64,000 bases of DNA from contig NZ_JACSKZ010000002.1 in NCBI RefSeq assembly GCF_018617875.1, forward strand, positions 434,001-498,000. Direction: 5' to 3'. This document shows, piece by piece, positions 53,820-63,326 of the stretch. Each line of letters starts with the position of its first letter. Position 1 is the first letter of the stretch. The notes below the pieces were generated by a model. That model was not told the DNA's origin, did no database searches, and saw only the letters and a list, made by a program, of their open reading frames with translations. The stretch comes from Exiguobacterium algae. Its GTDB lineage: Bacteria; Bacillota; Bacilli; Exiguobacteriales; Exiguobacteriaceae. Position numbers and translations under genes: made by a program.

Positions 53820-54618
53820 CGATTCCGGTCACCTCGACTTTCTCGGCATGGACCGGATGCCCGAGCCATTCTGTCGCAAGACGGTCGAACAGTTCGACAT
53901 CTCCCGTTGCGAAGAACTTGTGACCCGGCACCGTGTCCAAATCATTCTCCAATTCCTGATAATCTAGAATCGCCGCCACTTCAAGCGCGGTTTCGTCACC
54001 GGATGAAATCAGATGAACCTCCGGACCGACGACATCTTGAATGACCGGAGCCAGGAGCGGATAATGCGTACATCCCAAAATCAATGTGTCCATTTCCGAA
54101 GATTGCAGCGGACAAATCGTATCCTTGACGATTTGATGAACACGATCGCCAGACAACTCGCCTGCTTCGACGAGCGGGACAAACGGTGGGCACGCCAACG
54201 AATAGACATCGACCTCACCTGCGACATGGCGCAGTGCTTTTTCATACGAACCACTCTCGATCGTCATCTTCGTTCCGATGACCCCGATATGTTTGTTGCG
54301 TGTGCCTTTAACGGCAGCCCGGGCACCCGGGTCGATGACACCGATGACCGGAATATCAAGGCGTTTCCGCGCCTCTTTCAAAACGACAGCCGTCGCCGTA
54401 TTGCAGGCGATGACAATCATTTTGACTTGTTTTTTCAATAAAAATTCGATCAGTTCCCACGTGTAAGCTTCAATCTCATCGTGTGGACGCGGGCCGTACG
54501 GGCATCGCTCGGTGTCCCCGATGTAGATGATTTCTTCCTTTGGGAGCTGGCGCATCAATTCTTTGACCACGGTCAAGCCGCCGACGCCTGAATCGAGCAC
54601 TCCAATCGCTTGTTTCAT
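53812..54618 (-). CDS. racE: Glutamate racemase
   Basis: 268 aa. Makes D-glutamate for peptidoglycan. [20 protein letters not shown], catalytic cysteines in ACNTATAVV and [21 protein letters not shown]. Start chosen at ATG 54618 with GGAAG eight bases upstream; ATGs at 54624 and 54639 are alternatives. First gene of racE-rph-rdgB-ysnB. A weak TTTTCC / TAAGAT promoter may lie about 30-55 bp upstream. Confidence 0.96.
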   Translation of the reverse strand: MKQAIGVLDSGVGGLTVVKELMRQLPKEEIIYIGDTERCPYGPRPHDEIEAYTWELIEFLLKKQVKMIVIACNTATAVVLKEARKRLDIPVIGVIDPGARAAVKGTRNKHIGVIGTKMTIESGSYEKALRHVAGEVDVYSLACPPFVPLVEAGELSGDRVHQIVKDTICPLQSSEMDTLILGCTHYPLLAPVIQDVVGPEVHLISSGDETALEVAAILDYQELENDLDTVPGHKFFATGDVELFDRLATEWLGHPVHAEKVEVTGIDA

Positions 54619-54687
54619 ATTCATCACTTCCATTCCCACTTATCTTATCAAAAAACATCTCACGGAAAAAGAAACGGTCCCATGACA

Positions 54688-54720
54688 AAAAAAGACGAGG
54701 TCGCCAGTGGCGCCTCGTCC
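54688..54720 (-). terminator. Terminator of ptsH
   Basis: Minus-strand stem GACGAGG with CCTCGTC, inner GC pairs, then a T7 tract. Confidence 0.88.
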
Positions 54721-54730
54721 TTTACCCGAA

Positions 54731-54994
54731 TTACTGTGCAAGACCTTCGCTTGTGAGCATGTCAGAAAGCGTGTTGATCGCTTCTTCTGCATCTTCACCT
54801 TCAGCAGTGATCTTGATTGTTGAATCTTTTGCGATACCGAGTGAAAGAACACCCATGATCGATTTCAAGTTTACTGTTTTACCATTGTACTCGAGGTTGA
54901 TGTCTGATTGGAACTTAGATGCTGTGTTAACAAGCTGTGTAGCTGGACGAGCGTGAATTCCTGAATCAGCAACGACTGTGAACGTTTTTTCCAT
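54731..54994 (-). CDS. ptsH: Phosphocarrier protein HPr
   Basis: 87 aa. Phosphoryl carrier of the sugar phosphotransferase system, and corepressor partner of CcpA after Ser phosphorylation. The active histidine is in [14 protein letters not shown] and the regulatory serine in [11 protein letters not shown]. Since the His is present it is HPr, not the Crh paralogue. The SD (GGGAG) is about 11 bases away. ptsI does not follow. Confidence 0.94.
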   Translation of the reverse strand: MEKTFTVVADSGIHARPATQLVNTASKFQSDINLEYNGKTVNLKSIMGVLSLGIAKDSTIKITAEGEDAEEAINTLSDMLTSEGLAQ

Positions 54995-55068
54995 GAGATG
55001 ATGGTCTCCCTTCAAAATTCAATTCTACAGGCGAACCGGCAGAATATTTTTTGTTTGTGAACTCATTA

Positions 55069-55509
55069 TCAAATAATAGCGGATTCACTAAAATTCTGCA
55101 AGCGATTTTTATATTCCGGAGTCCATTCCATCGGACGGCCTTGCTTCGACAAATGGACGAGGCTCGTGCGTCCGGCGAACAGAAGTTGTGCTCCGTCATA
55201 TGCCCCGTAATGAATATCACATGAAGTATTTCCGACCGTCAAGACATTGGCATACACCGTCAATTGTTGACGGGGCATGACTTGTCGGACGTAATCACAT
55301 TGCGCATCCGCCACAACGACGAATCCATCTTTCAAAGAGAATCCCGTCGCCTCGAGGAGCTCGATTCGGGCGTCCTCGAAGTAAATGAACGGGATGGTAT
55401 TGTTCATATGTCCGTACGGGTCACACTCCGAAAAGCGAACCTTCACATCTAACGCAATCCCTGCTTTGACACGTGTCTCCCAATCGGGCTCTCGAAAGTA
55501 CTTGGTCAT
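55069..55509 (-). CDS. ysmA: Acyl-CoA thioesterase, 4HBT hotdog fold (YsmA-like)
   Basis: 146 aa hotdog-fold thioesterase. The 4-hydroxybenzoyl-CoA thioesterase motif VRFSECDPYGHMNNTIPFIY (Asp in DPYGHMNN) is clear. B. subtilis YsmA lies in the same position after sdhB. It follows sdhB by about 8 nt, with a poor SD, so it may be translated with the sdh operon. Substrate unknown. Confidence 0.85.
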   Translation of the reverse strand: MTKYFREPDWETRVKAGIALDVKVRFSECDPYGHMNNTIPFIYFEDARIELLEATGFSLKDGFVVVADAQCDYVRQVMPRQQLTVYANVLTVGNTSCDIHYGAYDGAQLLFAGRTSLVHLSKQGRPMEWTPEYKNRLQNFSESAII

Positions 55510-55517
55510 CGGCAATC

Positions 55518-56318
55518 TTACGCCTTAACCGCAGAACCGGTGCGATCTTTGTCGCTTCCGAAGAACTGCTTGAACGAGTGAAGTGTCGTTTGACGGTTCA
55601 TTGAAGCGATCGATGTCGTGAGCGGGATGCCTTTCGGACAAACCTCGACACAGTTTTGTGCGTTTCCGCACTGCATGATGCCACCATCTTCCATGAGTGC
55701 CTCGAGACGGTCTTCCGAATGGAAGGCGCCTGTCGGATGCGAGTTGAAGAGGCGAACCTGTGAAATGGCAGCTGGTCCAATGAAGTCCGATTTGTCATTG
55801 ACGTTCGGACATGCCTCAAGGCAAACCCCGCACGTCATACATTTTGACAACTCATACGCCCATTGGCGTTTGTTTTCCGGCATACGCGGTCCAGGACCGA
55901 GGTCGTATGTTCCATCGATTGGAACCCAAGCTTTCACTTTTTTCAACGCGTCAAACATACGTTGACGGTCGACTTGAAGGTCACGAATGACCGGGAACGT
56001 CTTCATCGGTGCGAGACGGATCGGTTGCTCGAGCTTGTCGACGAGTGCAGTACAAGACTGACGCGGCTTGCCGTTGATGATCATCGAGCAGGCGCCACAC
56101 ACTTCTTCAAGACAGTTCATGTCCCAGTTGATCGGTGTCGTCTTGTCCCCATTCGCATTAACCGGGTTCCGGCGGATCTCCATGAGTGCTGAGATGACGT
56201 TCATGTTCGGACGGTATGGCACCGTGAATTCTTCTGTATAGGTCGCTTGATCCGGTCCATCCTGTCGTTCGATGATGAAGCGGATGTCTTTTTGTTCAGA
56301 TTGCATCGGCGTCGTCAT
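55518..56318 (-). CDS. sdhB: Succinate dehydrogenase iron-sulfur subunit
   Basis: 266 aa. [2Fe-2S] site CLEEVCGACSMIINGKPRQSC region, [4Fe-4S] CMTCGVCLEACPN and [3Fe-4S] CGNAQNCVEVCPKG. Transfers electrons from SdhA flavin to the menaquinone site at SdhC. Its start overlaps the sdhA stop by 4 nt; GAAGGGG lies within sdhA. Confidence 0.97.
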   Translation of the reverse strand: MTTPMQSEQKDIRFIIERQDGPDQATYTEEFTVPYRPNMNVISALMEIRRNPVNANGDKTTPINWDMNCLEEVCGACSMIINGKPRQSCTALVDKLEQPIRLAPMKTFPVIRDLQVDRQRMFDALKKVKAWVPIDGTYDLGPGPRMPENKRQWAYELSKCMTCGVCLEACPNVNDKSDFIGPAAISQVRLFNSHPTGAFHSEDRLEALMEDGGIMQCGNAQNCVEVCPKGIPLTTSIASMNRQTTLHSFKQFFGSDKDRTGSAVKA

Positions 56319-58072
56319 TTCGTCTTCGCCCCTTTCTTCGAGTAATCCCGTTTACGTGGCGGGATTAACGAAACGTCGATATCTTCATATGAGAGATCGA
56401 CTTCCCCATCTTTGTAACGTGCCATCGTCGTCTTCATGAACTTCTCGTCATCACGTTCCGGGAACTCCGGTTTGTAATGCGCACCACGGCTCTCGTCGCG
56501 ATTGAGGGCGCCAAGTGTGATGACGCGTGCGAGGTCGAGCATGTGGTCGAGTTGTCGGATGAACGATGCCCCTTGGTTGCTCCAACGTGCCGTATCCGTA
56601 GCCGAGATGTTATGGAAACGTTCACGCAATTCTTGGATTTTCTTGTCTGTTTCTTTAAGTTTGTCATTGTAACGGACGACCGTGACGTTATCCGTCATGA
56701 GTTCACCGAGCTCACGGTGGATTTGGTATGCGTTTTCTGTACCGTCCATCGTCAGGATGTTGTTGAAGCGTTCAATTTCTTCACGTTCATTGAAGTTGAA
56801 GAGCGCTTCCGGCACACTCTCGGTTGCCTGGTCGAGACCGCGCATATAGGTGACGGCTGCAGGACCTGCTTCCATCCCGCCGAACACGGCAGAGAGGAGT
56901 GAGTTCGCGCCGAGTCGGTTCGCACCGTGCATCGAGTAGTCGCATTCACCCGCAGCGAACAGTCCCGGGATGTTCGTCATTTGATCGTAGTCGACCCAAA
57001 GTCCGCCCATCGAATAGTGGACTGCCGGGAAAATCTTCATCGGGACTTTACGTGGGTCGTCGCCGACGAACTTCTCGTAAATCTCGAGGATTCCTCCGAG
57101 TTTGATATCGAGTTCTTTCGAATCTTTATGAGACAAGTCGAGGTAGACCATGTTCTCGCCGTTGACACCGAGCTTCTGGTTGACACAGACGTCAAAGATT
57201 TCACGCGTCGCGATGTCACGCGGTACGAGGTTTCCGTATGCCGGATACTTCTCTTCGAGGAAGTACCAAGGTTTCCCGTCTTTATACGTCCAGACACGTC
57301 CACCTTCCCCACGAGCCGATTCACTCATGAGACGGAGTTTGTCGTCCCCAGGAATCGCCGTCGGGTGAATTTGAATGAATTCTCCGTTCGCATAGACGGC
57401 ACCTTGACGGTAAACCGCCGCAGCCGCTTGCCCGGTGTTGATGACCGAGTTTGTCGATTTTCCGAAGATGACCCCAGGGCCACCTGTCGCTAAGATCACC
57501 GCGTCAGATGGGAACGCTTTAATTTCCATCGAACGAAGATCCTGACAAACCGCTCCGCGACAGACGCCTTCCTCATCGATGACAGCACGAAGGAATTCCC
57601 ATCCCTCGTATTTTTCTACAAGGCCCTGTGCCTCGTAACGGCGAACCTGCTCATCGAGTGCGTAAAGGAGCTGTTGACCTGTCGTCGCCCCGGCATAAGC
57701 CGTACGGTGGTGCAAGGTTCCTCCGAAACGACGGAAGTCCAAGAGACCTTCCGGCGTACGGTTGAACATGACGCCCATCCGGTCGAACATGTGAATGATT
57801 TTCGGAGCGGCCTCCGCCATTTTTTGAACAGGCGGTTGGTTGGCAAGGAAGTCGCCTCCATATACCGTGTCATCAAAATGCTGCCAAGGAGAATCCCCTT
57901 CCCCTTTCGTGTTGACGGCACCGTTGATTCCGCCTTGAGCACAAACTGAATGTGAACGCTTGACTGGTACAAGCGAGAATAGTTTTACCGGAACACCCAT
58001 CTCAGCCGACTTGATGGTCGCCATGAGTCCAGCCAGACCGCCACCGATGACGATCAAACTTTGATTTGCCAT
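56315..58072 (-). CDS. sdhA: Succinate dehydrogenase flavoprotein subunit
   Basis: 585 aa. FAD domain IVIGGGLAGLMATIKSAEMG, FAD-linking His in RSHSVCAQGGINGAVN, catalytic region HPTAIPGDDKLRLMSESARG and GLFAAGECDYSMHGANRLG. Oxidises succinate to fumarate. AGGGGGAA precedes the ATG, 16 nt after sdhC. Confidence 0.97.
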   Translation of the reverse strand: MANQSLIVIGGGLAGLMATIKSAEMGVPVKLFSLVPVKRSHSVCAQGGINGAVNTKGEGDSPWQHFDDTVYGGDFLANQPPVQKMAEAAPKIIHMFDRMGVMFNRTPEGLLDFRRFGGTLHHRTAYAGATTGQQLLYALDEQVRRYEAQGLVEKYEGWEFLRAVIDEEGVCRGAVCQDLRSMEIKAFPSDAVILATGGPGVIFGKSTNSVINTGQAAAAVYRQGAVYANGEFIQIHPTAIPGDDKLRLMSESARGEGGRVWTYKDGKPWYFLEEKYPAYGNLVPRDIATREIFDVCVNQKLGVNGENMVYLDLSHKDSKELDIKLGGILEIYEKFVGDDPRKVPMKIFPAVHYSMGGLWVDYDQMTNIPGLFAAGECDYSMHGANRLGANSLLSAVFGGMEAGPAAVTYMRGLDQATESVPEALFNFNEREEIERFNNILTMDGTENAYQIHRELGELMTDNVTVVRYNDKLKETDKKIQELRERFHNISATDTARWSNQGASFIRQLDHMLDLARVITLGALNRDESRGAHYKPEFPERDDEKFMKTTMARYKDGEVDLSYEDIDVSLIPPRKRDYSKKGAKTK

Positions 58073-58088
58073 GAAAAATTCCCCCTAA

Positions 58089-58706
58089 TTACAAGATGCC
58101 TGCAAACGTCAAAATCGAACGGATGCCGACAAAAGATAGTGCCAAGAACACGGCACCTGATACGTAGCTCATGAAGCGTTGTGAACGAGGTGACTGTGTG
58201 ATTCCCCATGTGATTGCAAACGACCAAAGACCGTTCGCAAAGTGGAACGTAGCCGAAAGGATCCCGACTATGTAGAAAAGAAGCATAAGCGGATTGTCGA
58301 CGATGTTTTGCATCATCTCCGCGTTCACCTCAACGCCACGCAACTTCGCGAGACGCGTTTCCCAAACGTGCCACGAGATGAAGATGACGAGAATGACTCC
58401 CGTGAAGCGCTGGAAGAGATACATCCAGTTTCGTGCATATGAGTAACGGTTCGAGTTGATTGACCCGAGAAACGCATAATACACGCCGTATACCCCGTGG
58501 AAAAGCATTGGTAACGCGATGAGCGCCACCTCAAGGAAATACAGGTACGGTAAGCTCTCCATAAATTCTGCTGCCTTGTTATAAGACTCCACCCCATCAA
58601 CGATGTAGTAGTTGACCGTCAAGTGAACGATCAAAAACAAACCGATTGGGATGACCCCAAGTAGCGAATGGACTTTACGACTAAAGTAGTCACGATGCGA
58701 AGCCAT
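58089..58706 (-). CDS. sdhC: Succinate dehydrogenase cytochrome b558 subunit
   Basis: 205 aa, five transmembrane helices, di-heme membrane anchor of the B. subtilis type. Conserved histidines occur in LFLIVHLTVNYY, LPMLFHGVYGVYYA, FISWHVWETRL and SATFHFANGLWSF, placed to bind two hemes. AAAGGGGG precedes the ATG. First gene of sdhCAB; no separate sdhD, as expected for this type. Confidence 0.95.
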   Translation of the reverse strand: MASHRDYFSRKVHSLLGVIPIGLFLIVHLTVNYYIVDGVESYNKAAEFMESLPYLYFLEVALIALPMLFHGVYGVYYAFLGSINSNRYSYARNWMYLFQRFTGVILVIFISWHVWETRLAKLRGVEVNAEMMQNIVDNPLMLLFYIVGILSATFHFANGLWSFAITWGITQSPRSQRFMSYVSGAVFLALSFVGIRSILTFAGIL

Positions 58707-58747
58707 TCTAGTTCCCCCTTTTTACGAGCACTGGCTCGTTTTGTCAA

Positions 58748-58761
58748 TAAAAGCGTTTTCA
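58748..58761 (-). promoter_or_regulatory. cre: Candidate CcpA cre site in the sdh leader
   Basis: Minus-strand TGAAAACGCTTTTA, a near-palindrome one mismatch away from the cre consensus. It starts about 20 nt downstream of the predicted transcription start, a roadblock position. Functional assignment is inference. Confidence 0.55.
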
Positions 58762-58787
58762 AATGCAGATATAGCTTTCTGACTCCT

Positions 58788-58816
58788 ATTCTACTCTTGT
58801 GAAAATTGTATGACAA
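58788..58816 (-). promoter_or_regulatory. Promoter of sdhCAB
   Basis: Minus-strand TTGTCA (complement 58811-58816), 17-bp spacer, TAGAAT (complement 58788-58793), giving a leader of about 75 nt. Confidence 0.7.
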
Positions 58817-58857
58817 GATAACCTAACCGATTTATCCCACATTCTTTAAAATACACG

Positions 58858-58886
58858 GTGACCAAATCCGAATTGCTCGTTATAAT
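58858..58886 (+). promoter_or_regulatory. Promoter of yslB
   Basis: GTGACC at 58858-58863, 17-bp spacer, TATAAT at 58881-58886, 30 bp before the yslB ATG and divergent from sdhCAB. Confidence 0.6.
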
Positions 58887-58916
58887 GATATAGAGAGATT
58901 GGAGTGATGGTAGGGA

Positions 58917-59318
58917 ATGGAAACGATGAGCCAACCTATTTTCGCGATTGAATTACTTCGCGACTATGTGTTGACGGACTTGCTAGGCGATGATTACGCC
59001 CAAGTCATCTACTGGTCAGGAAAACGGGTCGCCCGTAAGTTCCCGACAATGACAAACGATGAGTTGAGTGCTTTCTTCATGGAAGCTGGATGGGGACTGT
59101 TGACCCCTGTAAAAGAGAGAGGCAACAAATTCACTTTTGAATTGGTCCCTCCACCCGCGACCCAGGAAAAAGCGACTGGCTATTATCAGCTTGAAGCAGG
59201 TTTTTTGGCCGAACAGATTGCAGGACGTTTCCAATGTGTGGCGGAAGGCTACGCCGAGCCGTCACGAAAAGCCGTCCAAATCACCGTCCAACTAGACCGT
59301 AAAGATGACTACGAATAA
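58917..59318 (+). CDS. yslB: YslB-like DUF2507 protein
   Basis: 133 aa. Looks like the DUF2507 (V4R-like) family: LLRDYVLTDLLGDDYAQVIY, WSGKRVARKFP, FFMEAGWGLL, GYYQLEAGFLAEQIAGRFQC. B. subtilis has yslB next to sdhC. Function is unknown. A start at ATG 58926 is also possible. Confidence 0.82.
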   Translation: METMSQPIFAIELLRDYVLTDLLGDDYAQVIYWSGKRVARKFPTMTNDELSAFFMEAGWGLLTPVKERGNKFTFELVPPPATQEKATGYYQLEAGFLAEQIAGRFQCVAEGYAEPSRKAVQITVQLDRKDDYE

Positions 59319-59351
59319 GAGCCGATGCGATTGCATCGGCTCTTATTTTTT
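59319..59351 (+). terminator. Terminator of yslB
   Basis: Perfect 10-bp stem GAGCCGATGC with GCATCGGCTC, GATT loop, then TTATTTTTT. Confidence 0.9.
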
Positions 59352-60116
59352 GAATTGGTCCCAAAAGAAAGCGACCGCCTCGTCCAGTTCTTCCTTTGAG
59401 AAAGAATGGGCTTCCCCGCTATATACAAGGGACGCTTTCCGTACCGTCGCTTCAATATTCCCCGGAAAATCATTTCGCGTGCGTAACCATGAATAGGCTT
59501 CTTGTTTTGACAACAGGTATTGCTCTTTCTTATAAGCGAATGCACGAACCATATTGAGTAATGCGTATACTGGATCGAACTGGACCGAATCAAAGCAATC
59601 CATCACATCCCGATGGATCGCGTCTTCAAAGTGAGATTCCTCGTAACCGCTCAGAATATGTTCGATTGCCTCTCCTTTCCAGACGATTCCCCGCTCCATG
59701 ATGACTTTCACATGAGCGGCAAGGTCCGGGTCACGCACCCCTGTCTGAAGCGTCGCCTTCATTGCCGCTTCCGCCCGTTCGAACCGCTCTCTCCACCCTT
59801 CACTAAAATGAAATTCAAACGGACTCGGGTGGCACCAATTTTGTAGCTGATCCTGTGACAAAATACTCAATTCAAGCGGATAGGGAGAAGCGGACCACTT
59901 CAAACAAAGGTTGAGGACGGCTTCTTTTTCTGTCTGGTCAAGGGAACGGGATGTCACGAGTAGCAAATCAAGATCACTTCGGTCCGGTTGAAATCCACCC
60001 ATTGCCAATGACCCGTGAACGTATACATGCCTCAAGTGGGGCACCGCTTTTTCTACCTCGGTCAAAAACGAACGGATCACATGCCCGACGTCCCGAGGAA
60101 TCCAGACCTGTTTCAT
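59343..60116 (-). CDS. Aminoglycoside adenylyltransferase-like nucleotidyltransferase (AadA/DUF4111)
   Basis: 257 aa. The nucleotidyltransferase core reads [20 protein letters not shown] then DLLLV (about residues 31-55), with the two metal-binding aspartates in SDLDLLLV. A helical C-terminal domain of the AadA type follows ([20 protein letters not shown]). Members adenylylate streptomycin or spectinomycin, but many chromosomal ones have no proven drug substrate, so resistance is not claimed. It overlaps the uvrC stop by 4 nt (ATGA). Confidence 0.82.
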   Translation of the reverse strand: MKQVWIPRDVGHVIRSFLTEVEKAVPHLRHVYVHGSLAMGGFQPDRSDLDLLLVTSRSLDQTEKEAVLNLCLKWSASPYPLELSILSQDQLQNWCHPSPFEFHFSEGWRERFERAEAAMKATLQTGVRDPDLAAHVKVIMERGIVWKGEAIEHILSGYEESHFEDAIHRDVMDCFDSVQFDPVYALLNMVRAFAYKKEQYLLSKQEAYSWLRTRNDFPGNIEATVRKASLVYSGEAHSFSKEELDEAVAFFWDQFKK

Positions 60117-61897
60117 TCATCCGTCTCCTCATGGACGTATTGCAGGACCGTCTCCGCCAACTTCTCCGGAAGTCCCGCCTCTTTCAACTGTTCAAGGGAG
60201 GCGAGCCGGATTTGCTTCATCGACCCGAAGTGACGAATGAGCTGTTGACGTCGTTTCGGACCGACCCCTGGAATCTCATCCAGGACTGACTTCGTCATCT
60301 TCTTCGTTCGTAAGCTCCGGTGGAACGTGATGGCAAACCGGTGCACCTCATCTTGCATCCGTTGCAGTAAATAGAATGCACTGGATCGCGGATGCAACTC
60401 GACGATCGCTCCGGTTTCCCCAAACAACAATTGACTCGTTCGGTGACGATCATCTTTTTTCAAGGAACCGACGGGCAAGTCGAGGCCGAACTCGTTTTGG
60501 ATGACATCGAGTGCCGCATTCAATTGACCGATCCCGCCATCAATCAGGAGCAGGTCAGGCAGACGCTTCCCTTCTGTCAGGAGACGACGGAACCTGCGGC
60601 GAACGACTTCGCGCATCGTCTCGTAATCGTCCGGCCCTTGTACAGTCCGAATTTTATATTTTCGATACTCTTTCTTGAGCGGCTTCCCATCCTCGAACAC
60701 AACGAGAGCCGATACCGCGTCCGCCCCTTGAATGTTCGCATTGTCGATGATGTCAACGCGGGATAAATTCGGGATCCCGATTGCTTCCCCAAGTTCACGC
60801 ATTGCCAAAAGCGTCCGTTCCTCGTCTCGGGCGAGCAATTCAAACTTCTCGTTCAAGGCGATCGTCGCATTCTTCGTCGCGAGTTCCAGTAGCTGACGCT
60901 TTGCGCCCCGCTTCGGTTGCATGACTTTTGTGGCCAGTGCCTCGTTCAACAGATCCAGACGAACCGTTTCCGGAACAAGAATTTCTTTTGGGACAACGTT
61001 TTGTTCGTAAAATTGAACGATGAAGCTCTCCAGCTCTTCCGACGGTTCACCGTGCATCGGGAACAAGGAGACGTCTCGTTCAATCATTTTTCCGCCCCGC
61101 ATGTAAAAGACCTGGACACACATCCAGCCTCGGTCGAGCGTGTAGCCGAACACGTCACGGGCCGTCGGGTCGGCTGTGATCATGTTTTGTTTGTTCATGA
61201 TTGACTCGACCGCCCGGATTTGGTCCCGAAGCTCTGCTGCGCGTTCGAACTGCATATCCTCCGCGGCTTTCCCCATCTCTACATTCAGTTTCGCGAGCGT
61301 CTCGCTCGTCTCCCCGTTCAGGAACCGGCGAATTTCATTGACGATTTTCTTCTGGTCCTCTGTATCGACCGCGAGTTCGCATGGCCCCATGCACTGTCCG
61401 ATATGGTAGTACAGACAGAGCTTCCTCGGCATCGGTTGACACTTGCGGAGTGGATAGAGTTTATCGAGTAGACGTTTCGTCTCGTTTGCCGCGTAGGCGT
61501 TCGGGTAAGGTCCGAAATAATAGCCTCCGTCTTTCTTCAACTTGCGGGTCGTCAGGAGACGGGGATAAGGCTCGTTCGTAATCTTGATATACGGGTACGT
61601 CTTATCGTCCTTCAAGCGGATGTTGTATTTCGGGTCATGCTTTTTGATCAAGGTCATCTCTAACAATAGCGCCTCGAGTTCACTCGCCGTGACGATGTAT
61701 TCGAAATCACGAATCTCAGCGACAAGTCGCATCGTTTTGATGTCATGTGCCCCCGTGAAATACGAACGGACACGGTTCTTCAAGTTCTTCGCCTTTCCGA
61801 CATAAATGACCTCATCATATTCATTTTTATGCAAATAGCAACCCGGCTCGTCCGGCAGGAGTGCTAGTTTATGTTTTATATGGTCCGTATGACTCAA
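60113..61897 (-). CDS. uvrC: Excinuclease ABC subunit C
   Basis: 594 aa. N-terminal GIY-YIG nuclease domain ([33 protein letters not shown]), UVR domain ([13 protein letters not shown]), RNase H-like second nuclease domain, and C-terminal helix-hairpin-helix pair ([20 protein letters not shown]). Makes both incisions in nucleotide excision repair. The start is TTG 61897, with AGGTG seven bases upstream. Confidence 0.96.
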   Translation of the reverse strand: MSHTDHIKHKLALLPDEPGCYLHKNEYDEVIYVGKAKNLKNRVRSYFTGAHDIKTMRLVAEIRDFEYIVTASELEALLLEMTLIKKHDPKYNIRLKDDKTYPYIKITNEPYPRLLTTRKLKKDGGYYFGPYPNAYAANETKRLLDKLYPLRKCQPMPRKLCLYYHIGQCMGPCELAVDTEDQKKIVNEIRRFLNGETSETLAKLNVEMGKAAEDMQFERAAELRDQIRAVESIMNKQNMITADPTARDVFGYTLDRGWMCVQVFYMRGGKMIERDVSLFPMHGEPSEELESFIVQFYEQNVVPKEILVPETVRLDLLNEALATKVMQPKRGAKRQLLELATKNATIALNEKFELLARDEERTLLAMRELGEAIGIPNLSRVDIIDNANIQGADAVSALVVFEDGKPLKKEYRKYKIRTVQGPDDYETMREVVRRRFRRLLTEGKRLPDLLLIDGGIGQLNAALDVIQNEFGLDLPVGSLKKDDRHRTSQLLFGETGAIVELHPRSSAFYLLQRMQDEVHRFAITFHRSLRTKKMTKSVLDEIPGVGPKRRQQLIRHFGSMKQIRLASLEQLKEAGLPEKLAETVLQYVHEETDE

Positions 61898-61970
61898 TTG
61901 ATTTCACCTCAGTTTAGGTTCCTATGAGACGGGAAAAAGAGTGTGACATCTCGTATAGGAGGAGTTTTTC

Positions 61971-63284
61971 ATGAAACGGTACGATGTAATCATCATCGGG
62001 AGTGGTTCCGCTGCGAGCCAAGCCGCATCGATTTTAAGCGATGCCGGGAAAGAAATCGCCATTGTTGAGAACTGGACGTTCGGTGGGACATGCCCGCAAC
62101 GGGGATGCGACCCGAAGAAAATGCTCGTCGAAGGAGCAGACCTCATCGCCCGCTTCAAACAGATGCAACCGCTCGGGGTAAATGGTTCACTCACACTTGA
62201 TTGGTCAACCTTTAAGCAGCGAATCGACGAATACCGTTTTTCCATTCCAACATCGAAGACGCAACATTGGAACGAATTAAATATCGATTTATTTCAAGGC
62301 GAGCCGCACTTTGTCGATGCAGACTCGATTCAGATCGACGGGCATGAGATTTCAGCCCATCAATTTTTGATTGCGAGTGGGCAAACCCCTCGCCCGCTCG
62401 ATATTCCGGGGGGCGAACATGCCATTACGAGCGATGAGGTGTTCGACCTCGATCACTTACCCGAACACATCCTAATCGTTGGGGCCGGTTATGTCGCGTT
62501 TGAGTTCGCTCACATTTTCCGCCGTTTCGGCAGCCAGGTGACGTTACTGATTCGGTCACAAGCGTTGAAAGCGTTCGACCGGAAAGTCGTGAATCGGTTG
62601 ATCGACGAATCGAGACGGATCGGGATTGAAATCCGGCATGGGGTCGAGCCTGTCCGCATTGATGGCGACACGCTGACACTTTCAGATGACTCTACCCTTG
62701 AAGGTCTCGTCCTTAACGCCACCGGAAGAATTCCGAGCATCGAGCGACTACATTTAGATGTTGGTGAGGTCGAAACCAATCAACGAGGCATTATCGTGAA
62801 TGATTTTTTGCAAACGAGCAATCCGGACATTTATGCCGCCGGTGATGTGGCGGACAGTCGAAATCCAGCACTTACGCCGTTCGCAGGACAGGAAGGAAGA
62901 ATTGCAGCCCTGAACATGTTGCGGGGCAACACACGTCCTCTTCCAGAACGTCCAGCCCCGACCATCGTCTATGCGACACCGCCGATCGCCAAAGTCGGAC
63001 TGACCATTGAAGAGGCGAAAGCAAAAGGAATTGAGTTTGATGTGAGAGACCATGAGATGTCCCATTTCCTCACATATGAGCGGATTCATGACGAGACGGC
63101 ATTCTCCCGTATATTGATTGATGCAGAAGGTCACGTCATCGGGGCACACCTCATCGGTCAACACGCTCCCGAACTGATCAATTTGTTTTCTTTCATTATA
63201 CAGAACAATCTCTCCCATCAGCATGTGAAACACTTAGAGTTCGCCTATCCGACCGCCGCCTCTGACTTGACGTACCTGATTTGA
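61971..63284 (+). CDS. Pyridine nucleotide-disulfide oxidoreductase lacking the catalytic His
   Basis: 437 aa FAD/NAD(P)H reductase of the glutathione/mercuric reductase group. FAD motif VIIIGSGSAASQAA, redox disulfide GGTCPQRGCDPKK (Cys41, Cys46), NAD(P) motif ILIVGAGYVAFEFAHIF and FAD motif DIYAAGDVADS. In the C-terminal dimer domain the usual HPTxxE is FAYPTAASD, so the His-Glu proton pair is missing. Substrate unknown. AGGAGGAG precedes the ATG; monocistronic with terminator. Confidence 0.86.
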   Translation: MKRYDVIIIGSGSAASQAASILSDAGKEIAIVENWTFGGTCPQRGCDPKKMLVEGADLIARFKQMQPLGVNGSLTLDWSTFKQRIDEYRFSIPTSKTQHWNELNIDLFQGEPHFVDADSIQIDGHEISAHQFLIASGQTPRPLDIPGGEHAITSDEVFDLDHLPEHILIVGAGYVAFEFAHIFRRFGSQVTLLIRSQALKAFDRKVVNRLIDESRRIGIEIRHGVEPVRIDGDTLTLSDDSTLEGLVLNATGRIPSIERLHLDVGEVETNQRGIIVNDFLQTSNPDIYAAGDVADSRNPALTPFAGQEGRIAALNMLRGNTRPLPERPAPTIVYATPPIAKVGLTIEEAKAKGIEFDVRDHEMSHFLTYERIHDETAFSRILIDAEGHVIGAHLIGQHAPELINLFSFIIQNNLSHQHVKHLEFAYPTAASDLTYLI

Positions 63285-63322
63285 AAAAAACGGGATTCGC
63301 ATCCACTGCGAATCCCGTTTTG
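63284..63322. terminator. Bidirectional terminator between oxidoreductase and mrp operon
   Basis: Perfect 13-bp stem AACGGGATTCGCA with TGCGAATCCCGTT, 5-nt loop, A7 before and TTTT after. Confidence 0.92.
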
Positions 63323-63326
63323 CTGA

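Noticed and set aside
54731-54994. Crh instead of HPr
   Set aside because: The active-site histidine (SGIHARPAT) is present; Crh has Gln there.
59343-60116. Calling the nucleotidyltransferase an acquired resistance gene
   Set aside because: No mobile context, composition as neighbours, and operon-like overlap with uvrC; drug substrate not shown.
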